From Maridesulfovibrio sp. (lineage in GTDB: Bacteria > Desulfobacterota > Desulfovibrionia > Desulfovibrionales > Desulfovibrionaceae): a DNA stretch of 64,000 nt. The stretch is from the NCBI RefSeq assembly GCF_963678865.1, contig NZ_OY787459.1, forward strand, positions 3,402,501 to 3,466,500. The letters run 5' to 3'. Of this stretch, positions 58,873 to 64,000 are shown piece by piece. Position numbers and translations under genes: made by a program. The notes beneath the pieces are model-generated. The model was not told where the DNA came from and made no database searches. It saw only the letters and a program-made list of their open reading frames with translations. Position 1 is the first letter of the stretch; each line of letters starts with the position of its first letter.

Positions 58873-59211
58873 TCAGTCTCTGTTCCAGACTTTGAATTTG
58901 TGGTTGGCGAAGAATTCGGTATAAAGCTCTTCAGCCTTTTCTTTGAATTTATCATCATGCATGATCAGCACGCTCAGCGCTTCATATTTGAAATAGGCTA
59001 CAACATCGTCCCAGTCTATTTCGTCCTTATCATTTTTAAAGCGAAATCCCTGCAGCCCGGGTTCAACCAGTTTTTGCGTCATGGGGTCATCCACACCCGC
59101 AGCTTTGAAAAAGTCGCAAATTTCTTTTTTTACATTATCCGGCCAGTCTGTTTCTCCCAGAGGGATGAGGTCCTGAAATTTATTTTCCTGGCCTTTTTTT
59201 AATATATACAT
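58873..59211 (-). CDS. hypothetical protein, 112 aa
   Basis: I do not recognise it. A soluble acidic helical protein: MYILKKGQENKFQDLIPLGE at the start, a WPDNVKKEICDFFKAAGVDD helix and a C-terminal DDKFKEKAEELYTEFFANHK. ATG 59211 has GGAGACC just upstream and is preferred to ATG 59223. It is alone, convergent with the UPF0489 gene. Confidence 0.7.
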   Translation of the reverse strand: MYILKKGQENKFQDLIPLGETDWPDNVKKEICDFFKAAGVDDPMTQKLVEPGLQGFRFKNDKDEIDWDDVVAYFKYEALSVLIMHDDKFKEKAEELYTEFFANHKFKVWNRD

Positions 59212-59324
59212 TGCGGTCTCCATTTTTCAGTTTCTGACTTTCAAACTGAGTATGAAATAAAAGGAATTGTTTTTCAAGAATATCCAAGTCCCATCTGTAT
59301 AGAATCGTATGTGGAAACCGGAAA

Positions 59325-59375
59325 GACATGAAGCGGACATGAAGTGACATAAAATTGTAACCTTTGCGACATGAA
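59325..59375. repeat. helically phased GACATGAA direct repeats
   Basis: GACATGAAG at 59325-59333 and 59336-59344, a shorter GACAT at 59346-59350 and GACATGAA at 59368-59375. The spacings (11, 10 and 22 bp) follow the helical repeat, as in an activator operator. They lie about 115 bp upstream of the 112-aa gene. Confidence 0.45.
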
Positions 59376-59520
59376 TGGTTTGGTTCATGTGGTACTAATT
59401 ACATCAACAACACTTCTGCATCTCTGAAGAAAATGTACCAGCCTCTTCCCAGCTGTTCCCTCTCCGGTCTTCCCTGACACCCGGACCGGAGGGGGGCACC
59501 GGGAGCCTGCCATATACTTC

Positions 59521-60102
59521 TTACTCCCGCTCCTGATCTGTTTTGATGAACCTGCCGATGATCTGCCCTGTTGCCGGATTGCGGGAGTCATCGTCGAATT
59601 CTGTTTTCAGGAAAGTCAGTGCCGAACAATCCGGTGAGAAGACCAACGTTCTGATCTGTGAATTCCCGCCATGTTCATATTCAATGATGTCGGTTACGTA
59701 AATGGTGTTGCCGGAAATTGTAACCGATCGGCGCACATCGTTTTTATCAAGCAGCCATGTTGTTTCATGATAGTTGCCGTTCTCAGGGATTATGTAGCTG
59801 TCGTAATGACTCTTTTCTCCTTTCTCTCCTGTCAGAATGCGCAGGCTTGCTTCTGCGCGGACCATTTTGCCTTTATAGTGAACCGTAACGTTTCCTTTGT
59901 ACGTTCCTATAAAGCGGGAGTTGTCCTCCTCTTGAATTGTGATTCTTTCGGTGTCCTGCTTTTGTAGCGTCTTTTCTGGTGGTTTGTCCTGAAACAAGCC
60001 GTAGCGCGGACGTTTAAGGTCTTTTAGATGGTCCAATTCCTGCGCTTGGGCAGGATAAATGATGGATAACAGCAGTATAATTGCGATATATGTTATTTTC
60101 AT
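59521..60102 (-). CDS. exported hypothetical protein, 193 aa
   Basis: A signal peptide occupies residues 1-20 (MKITYIAIILLLSIIYPAQA). The mature protein is rich in strands and charged residues (FIGTYKGNVTVHYKGKMVRA, then IYVTDIIEYEHGG and NSQIRTLVFSPD), ending TGQIIGRFIKTDQERE. I do not recognise the family; periplasmic location is expected. ATG 60102 begins the signal peptide and has GCGGAGCTC upstream. It is divergent from the lectin-domain gene with about 80 bp between them, which share a regulatory region. Confidence 0.7.
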   Translation of the reverse strand: MKITYIAIILLLSIIYPAQAQELDHLKDLKRPRYGLFQDKPPEKTLQKQDTERITIQEEDNSRFIGTYKGNVTVHYKGKMVRAEASLRILTGEKGEKSHYDSYIIPENGNYHETTWLLDKNDVRRSVTISGNTIYVTDIIEYEHGGNSQIRTLVFSPDCSALTFLKTEFDDDSRNPATGQIIGRFIKTDQERE

Positions 60103-60183
60103 GCGTAGAGCTCCGCAGTTTTGCTGGAGGGATTTGTTCATTCCATGTATTGTGTATTCATCATAAATTGGAGGACAAAGCTT

Positions 60184-60651
60184 ATGGTTCGGTTTGTTAA
60201 TTCGTTTTTGTTTTTATTGTTTACTGCAGGGCTTTTTGTTTTTGTACCCCATCTTCAGGCTGAAATGAAGATTACTCTTAAGGATGGAAAAGTTATTGAG
60301 GTTCCGGTGGCTGAAAGTGACGTTCAGTCAATTGAATACGGTGCTGTCCAGAATAATGATCCGGAGGTTTTCCCCGAGAAGTCAATAAGAATACAGAGCG
60401 CCAAGTACGGCAATATCAGTTTCGAACTGGAAGGAGAACTCGGCTATAAGCAGTATTTTTGTAATGCAAAAGAGGCATTGCTAAAAAAATGTGATGGTAA
60501 GGATAAATGCCGTATCATTGTCGGTTCCACTTTTTGCGGGGATCCTTATCCGGGTAAGGGTAAATACCTTTATGTGGAATACACCTGCGGTCAGAAAATG
60601 AAACGGGCAAAAAAGTCCCAGACAGAGGTTATGCTCTTGACCTGCCCTTGA
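60184..60651 (+). CDS. exported protein with SUEL-type (galactose/rhamnose-binding) lectin domain
   Basis: A 155-aa exported protein. The signal peptide (NSFLFLLFTAGLFVFVPHLQ) ends near residue 26. After a short strand region (MKITLKDGKVIEVPVAESD), residues 60-140 fit the SUEL lectin pattern: IRIQSAKYGNISFELEGELG, KKCDGKDKCRIIVGS, TFCGDPYPGKGKYLYVEYTC, with the DP-x4-KYL-x-V-Y-C signature and paired cysteines. Such domains bind galactose or rhamnose, mostly in animals; bacterial forms are less common. Ligand binding is inferred. GGAGG lies 9 bases before the ATG. Confidence 0.75.
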   Translation: MVRFVNSFLFLLFTAGLFVFVPHLQAEMKITLKDGKVIEVPVAESDVQSIEYGAVQNNDPEVFPEKSIRIQSAKYGNISFELEGELGYKQYFCNAKEALLKKCDGKDKCRIIVGSTFCGDPYPGKGKYLYVEYTCGQKMKRAKKSQTEVMLLTCP

Positions 60652-60731
60652 TTTGATAGCTGTTTCTTCGGTGGGTCCTATTTTTGCATTCCTAGACGAA
60701 GGCGAAAATTATTCCTGCTGGAGGTTTGCGT

Positions 60732-60905
60732 ATGAGGAACATTTTGGCACTTGGGCTAGTATTGCTCAGTGGCATGTTGCTTTTAAATTCAGGTCTTGAG
60801 GTCTATCATTGCTTTATTCCCAAGAAGATTTCAGAATCTCAACCGGTCCGGTTGGTCCGGATCGAAGGTAAAAATTGCCCCCTTTATTATCCTGAGGGGC
60901 AGTAG
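60732..60905 (+). CDS. small exported protein, 57 aa
   Basis: MRNILALGLVLLSGMLLLNS is a signal peptide or membrane anchor, followed by a short tail with two Cys (VYHCF and GKNCPLYYPEG). TGGAGG lies before the ATG. Its 3' end overlaps the convergent SBP gene by about 92 bp and is followed at once by a strong hairpin. The family is unknown; conservation is unchecked. Confidence 0.5.
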   Translation: MRNILALGLVLLSGMLLLNSGLEVYHCFIPKKISESQPVRLVRIEGKNCPLYYPEGQ

Positions 60906-61683
60906 GCAAAAAACACCCCCCTTCCTGTAATGCAGGGAGGGGGGTGTTTTTTAAAAAATTATTGAAATCATCCAGAAAGGTTGAATTTTTACGGTTAACC
61001 AGCAAGTGAAGTTTGTAGGCATAGAGAGGCTTTTCAAGCATCCTGAAGTCATCCATTGTATGGCTGCTTTCTTTAAGCAGATATGGCAGAGTTGTCTTGT
61101 TACAAATCGCCGCATCCACCCTTTTGTTGTACAAAAGTTCCAAAACAAGTTTTGTTGAGTATACAGGGTGTGTTTTTATAATCCCGTTTGAAAGATATTC
61201 ATCCAGCGGCCCGTATGAGTTGCCATGCAGTACCGCAATGGTTCTGCCGGTCATGTGTTCCAGATCTGATGTTGTAAGCGTAGAATCTCTGCGCACCAGC
61301 AGATGGTCTTCTATGGTCCACATGGGAAGGGATATGTTATATCTTGATTTTGTTTCCTGACTGGTGAACATCGGAGAGGTAAGGGCAAAAGCGTCCGCTT
61401 CTCCGTTATTGATTTGTTTACCTATTCTTGCTCGTGGAAGACATCTATATTCTAATTTATAGTTTGAATACTGTTTCTGGAAATCCTCCAGCATATCAAT
61501 AAATAGTCCGCGCAGGCTTTTTGAGGGTTCATTTTTACTCGTGACAGTGTAGAATGGAGGGAATTTATAGCCGAATATAATTTTTATATGTTGAGTATCG
61601 GTTTGGCCCGCATTTGCCTCGGCACAGGTAAATGCCAAAAGAGTACAGAAAATTAAGATCGTTTTTAGAAAGTTTGTATTCAT
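60814..61683 (-). CDS. periplasmic solute-binding protein (SBP_bac_3 family)
   Basis: A 289-aa exported protein like the polar amino-acid binding family. The signal peptide (NFLKTILIFCTLLAFTCAEA) ends near residue 24. Then IIFGYKFPPFYTV, SLRGLFIDMLEDFQKQY, GEADAFALTSPMFTSQ and TGRTIAVLHGNSYG follow the two-lobe family layout. No transporter genes adjoin, so it may be a stand-alone receptor. ATG 61683 begins the signal peptide; the ribosome binding site is weak. Oddly, the frame runs through a perfect hairpin (60911-60950) that looks like its own terminator, adding about 45 residues (EGGCFLPTAPQ onward) beyond the natural family end. Confidence 0.78.
   Translation of the reverse strand: MNTNFLKTILIFCTLLAFTCAEANAGQTDTQHIKIIFGYKFPPFYTVTSKNEPSKSLRGLFIDMLEDFQKQYSNYKLEYRCLPRARIGKQINNGEADAFALTSPMFTSQETKSRYNISLPMWTIEDHLLVRRDSTLTTSDLEHMTGRTIAVLHGNSYGPLDEYLSNGIIKTHPVYSTKLVLELLYNKRVDAAICNKTTLPYLLKESSHTMDDFRMLEKPLYAYKLHLLVNRKNSTFLDDFNNFLKNTPLPALQEGGCFLPTAPQDNKGGNFYLRSGPTGPVEILKSSWE
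60911..60955. terminator. strong hairpin inside the SBP reading frame
   Basis: AAACACCCCCC (from 60910) with CCTG pairs with CAGG and GGGGGGTGTTT (to 60950), followed by TTT. It ends the 57-aa gene on the plus strand and reads as a terminator on the minus strand too, although it falls within the SBP coding frame. Confidence 0.8.
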
Positions 61684-61738
61684 TCTTTGGCGTAGGTCTG
61701 AGTAATTGTATGTTATATTAAACAGGTGGACCGAGTTT

Positions 61739-62779
61739 ATGTATCCTATTTTTAAATTATTATCAGCAATTTTTTTATTTCTGATTATTCTGGTTGCCGG
61801 GTATTTCTTGATCAAATGGTTTTCGGCTTCCGATTACCGGATCGGGAAAATGAAGCAGGGGCAGGTGATTAAGTTTGAGACAGAATCCAGTATGGATTCC
61901 ACTGAAAAAATGAATCTACGCGTTCTCAGCTATAACCTCGGATTTGCCGCCGGACCCGTGCAGCAGACTCTGGCTGATGAGCATCCGGAATCTTTTTTCA
62001 TTGCTAATCTGGATAAGTTTATTGATCTGGTTAGAGCTGAACAGGCAAATGTTGTTCTTCTGCAGGAGGTGGACCTTGATTCCAAACGTTCCTGGTATAT
62101 GAACCAACTGGAATACATAATGGGCCGTCTGGGCTGGGGATATGCTGCACCGGTGGTGGATTGGGATATGTATTTCCCGTTGCGAAAGGAGCGCAAGATT
62201 ACCAAGGCCACAGTGGTTATCTCTAAATTCCCCATTGTTTCAAATGAGTATGTACAAACCTCCTGCAAGCCTAATTTTGAAAGCATGCTCCTGAACATTT
62301 TTTATTATCCGTTACTTTGGAAGTCCACCATGCAGCGGGTGGGGGTTGAAGTGGGCGGCAAGCGGCTGGACGTCTACAATGTTCATCTTTGTGTGTGGAA
62401 CAGGGCGGCCCGCGTAGCGCAGGCTGAATACCTTTCCAAATGGGTAAACACGGCTAGCTCAGACCTGGATTACATTATAGGTGGAGATTTTAATTTTCAG
62501 GCATACATCAGGGGGACTCCTGTACCTTCGGTCGATTTAGCGAAGGCTCCATTCGTAAACGGATTTCGCGACAACTTAAACGGTAGTAAGGAAATTTTGA
62601 GCAGGCCCGGTGAATCAGCCGGCAGCATTCATCAAAATATTACCTTCGAAGAAAGGAAACATCGTTACGACTTTATCTTTTATTCAGCAGGGATGACCCT
62701 GAAGAATGCAAAAGTAATTACCGGGATAGATGCTTCTGATCATTTCCCTGTGTTTGGAGAGTTCAGTTTTATAGAATAG
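61739..62779 (+). CDS. membrane-anchored endonuclease/exonuclease/phosphatase family protein
   Basis: A 346-aa protein with one N-terminal transmembrane helix (LLSAIFLFLIILVAGYFLI, residues 6-24) and an EEP catalytic domain outside the membrane. EEP motifs: LRVLSYNLGFA (N), VVLLQEVDLDSKR (catalytic Glu), the VYNVHLCVWN strand, IIGGDFNFQA (GDFN) and the final ASDHFPVFGEF (SDH). All the catalytic residues are present. The substrate could be a lipid, nucleic acid or sugar phosphate. ATG 61739 is preferred to 61706; a GGTGGA lies upstream. Confidence 0.88.
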   Translation: MYPIFKLLSAIFLFLIILVAGYFLIKWFSASDYRIGKMKQGQVIKFETESSMDSTEKMNLRVLSYNLGFAAGPVQQTLADEHPESFFIANLDKFIDLVRAEQANVVLLQEVDLDSKRSWYMNQLEYIMGRLGWGYAAPVVDWDMYFPLRKERKITKATVVISKFPIVSNEYVQTSCKPNFESMLLNIFYYPLLWKSTMQRVGVEVGGKRLDVYNVHLCVWNRAARVAQAEYLSKWVNTASSDLDYIIGGDFNFQAYIRGTPVPSVDLAKAPFVNGFRDNLNGSKEILSRPGESAGSIHQNITFEERKHRYDFIFYSAGMTLKNAKVITGIDASDHFPVFGEFSFIE

Positions 62780-62915
62780 ATTGTTTTTTTTGCTGATATA
62801 ATTAATAATTTTGGGTAAGTGTGTTTTACTGTCTGTCCTGACGAAAAAATGTTATAGACATGTTCTACAAATAAAAAACATTATGCTGTGAATTTCTGTG
62901 GGGCGCGGGGGGCCA

Positions 62916-63977
62916 ATGAAAAGAAATTATAGTTGTCTTGCCGTATTCATTTTTTTTGCGTTTTTAGTCTGCTGCTTTGCTTTTGCTCTGCCTGCACAGG
63001 CAAAAGATATCTTAATCGTTCACAGTTACGATCTGGATAATATTTGCGGTGCCCCCCAGCAACAGGGAGTATTGGAAAGTCTGGCCGAGGCCGGCTTCAA
63101 GGCCGGGAAAAATCTCACAGTGCATCAATATGCCATGAACACCAAAAAGGAAAATAACACTCCTGAACTTATGGCGAAGCAGGCTGCAGCTGTTCTTGAA
63201 AAAATCAAAAAAATCACCCCGGATGTTCTGGTGCTGCTTGATGATAATGCTTTCAGGACAGTGGGCCTAAAGCTTGTAGATAGTAAATTTAATATTGTTT
63301 TCAGCGGCATGAACGGTCAGCCGGAAGATTATGACCGCAAAGTGAAGTGGATGGATTCATGGTCGAAGCCGGGCCATAATATCACCGGAGTCTACGAGAA
63401 ACTTCATTTTATAGAAGCCTGCATGGTTCAAAAGAAAATTATACCCGGTCTTGAAAAAATATTGGTGGTTACTGATAATTCTCCAACCGGGAGAGCTGTA
63501 CTGAAACAGGTCCGAAAGGAAATGAACGAGGCCGGCAATGAATTAGGCATTGAATTTCAGATACGCATTGCTTCCACGTGGGAAGAATATGTGGAAATTA
63601 TCAGACAGACCGGTACTGATTCATCCATCGGGACCATTTATCCGGCAGCGACCCTGCTTAAGGACCGCGATGGAAAAAGTCATTCAACATCAGAAATCAT
63701 AAAATGGACCGTTGCCAACTCCATGATTCCGGGAATCCCGCTTAACTATTCCTTTTCCCGGCTGGGAATGCTCGGCGGAGTAGGGGTTGATTTCATTGCT
63801 ATGGGCAGGCAGGCCGGGGTAATGGCCGCAGAAATCCTGAAAGGCTCTGCTCCCGGGGAGATACCGATCGAAGAGGCAGAGCGCTATGCGCTGGTTTTCA
63901 ACTTGAACCGGGCCAAAGAGCTGGGAATGGATATTCCTACCGATATACTGATGGCTGCTGATGTTATTTACAAATAA
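62916..63977 (+). CDS. ABC transporter substrate-binding protein (ABC_sub_bind/TrpX-like)
   Basis: A 353-aa periplasmic protein. The signal peptide (LAVFIFFAFLVCCFAFALPA) ends near AQA-K. The mature part follows the ABC_sub_bind family: ILIVHSYDLDNICGAPQQQG, LEKIKKITPDVLVLLDDNAF, NIVFSGMNGQPEDYD and GHNITGVYEKLHF, then VTDNSPTGRAVLKQV. The C-terminus ends GMDIPTDILMAADVIYK with its stop inside the window. No permease or ATPase is seen before the window ends. ATG 62916 has a G-rich leader upstream. Such proteins are also used as sensor-type receptors. Confidence 0.88.
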   Translation: MKRNYSCLAVFIFFAFLVCCFAFALPAQAKDILIVHSYDLDNICGAPQQQGVLESLAEAGFKAGKNLTVHQYAMNTKKENNTPELMAKQAAAVLEKIKKITPDVLVLLDDNAFRTVGLKLVDSKFNIVFSGMNGQPEDYDRKVKWMDSWSKPGHNITGVYEKLHFIEACMVQKKIIPGLEKILVVTDNSPTGRAVLKQVRKEMNEAGNELGIEFQIRIASTWEEYVEIIRQTGTDSSIGTIYPAATLLKDRDGKSHSTSEIIKWTVANSMIPGIPLNYSFSRLGMLGGVGVDFIAMGRQAGVMAAEILKGSAPGEIPIEEAERYALVFNLNRAKELGMDIPTDILMAADVIYK

Positions 63978-64000
63978 TTCGGATTCGTTTTGCTGAGATG

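Overview
The window looks like chromosome from a marine sulfate-reducing Desulfovibrionales bacterium (Maridesulfovibrio/Desulfovibrio type). This is inferred from the gene set: a TRAP transporter, AmrS radical SAM protein, Mop molbindin, tandem-repeat RecA tail, EAL-HDOD protein and Desulfovibrio-style flagellin and MCP sequences. No 16S rRNA is present to confirm it.

Left chromosomal part (1-9.3 kb): the end of an MFS transporter, a yeast-type cytosine deaminase, an 8Fe-8S ferredoxin, a DctPQM TRAP transporter, a family-92-like glycosyltransferase, a GATase-1 protein and a badly damaged chemotaxis-receptor pseudogene.

Middle (about 9.3-32.6 kb): an accessory island at a tRNA-Pro(UGG) gene (32540-32616, minus strand). 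The 3' half of this tRNA, up to the anticodon loop, recurs at about 11022, 14891 and 17369, so at least three elements have stacked at one site. Element A (about 11.07-14.89 kb) carries ParDE, a Panacea (DUF4065) toxin-antitoxin pair and an orphan Rhs toxin tip with an exported putative immunity protein. Element B (about 14.94-17.37 kb) carries another ParDE, a small ORF and an unrecognised 307-aa protein. Element C (about 17.42-32.54 kb) carries a two-gene restriction-modification system, a DUF6573 protein, an XRE regulator, a flagellin with a LamG-like domain in its centre, a zinc-ribbon membrane peptide, an AbrB-like protein, a two-gene unit with a tRNA-guanine-transglycosylase/DpdA-like protein, a ColE2-type replicase with direct repeats, a minimal tyrosine recombinase, an excisionase-like protein and a full integrase next to the intact tRNA. 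A and B have no recombinase of their own. Elements B and C share an identical 65-bp left-end sequence, and a decayed copy lies at 9280, next to the broken receptor gene.

Right chromosomal part (32.7-64 kb): housekeeping genes, including amrS, purM, a YdbH/YdbL-like envelope pair, an EAL-HDOD / histidine kinase / radical SAM operon, rplM-rpsI, recA-alaS, a PP-loop ATPase, a Ca/Na exchanger, mop, a POT peptide transporter, a BI-1 protein, lpxK, rnr and a LexA/CI-type repressor. The far right holds a UPF0489 protein and a cluster of exported proteins: an SUEL-type lectin, an SBP_bac_3 protein, an EEP hydrolase and an ABC_sub_bind protein. A dispersed palindromic repeat occurs three times in leader regions between 48.5 and 53.9 kb.

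All family assignments come from reading motifs by eye; no database search was run. Intergenic hairpins were read by eye and no folding energies were computed.
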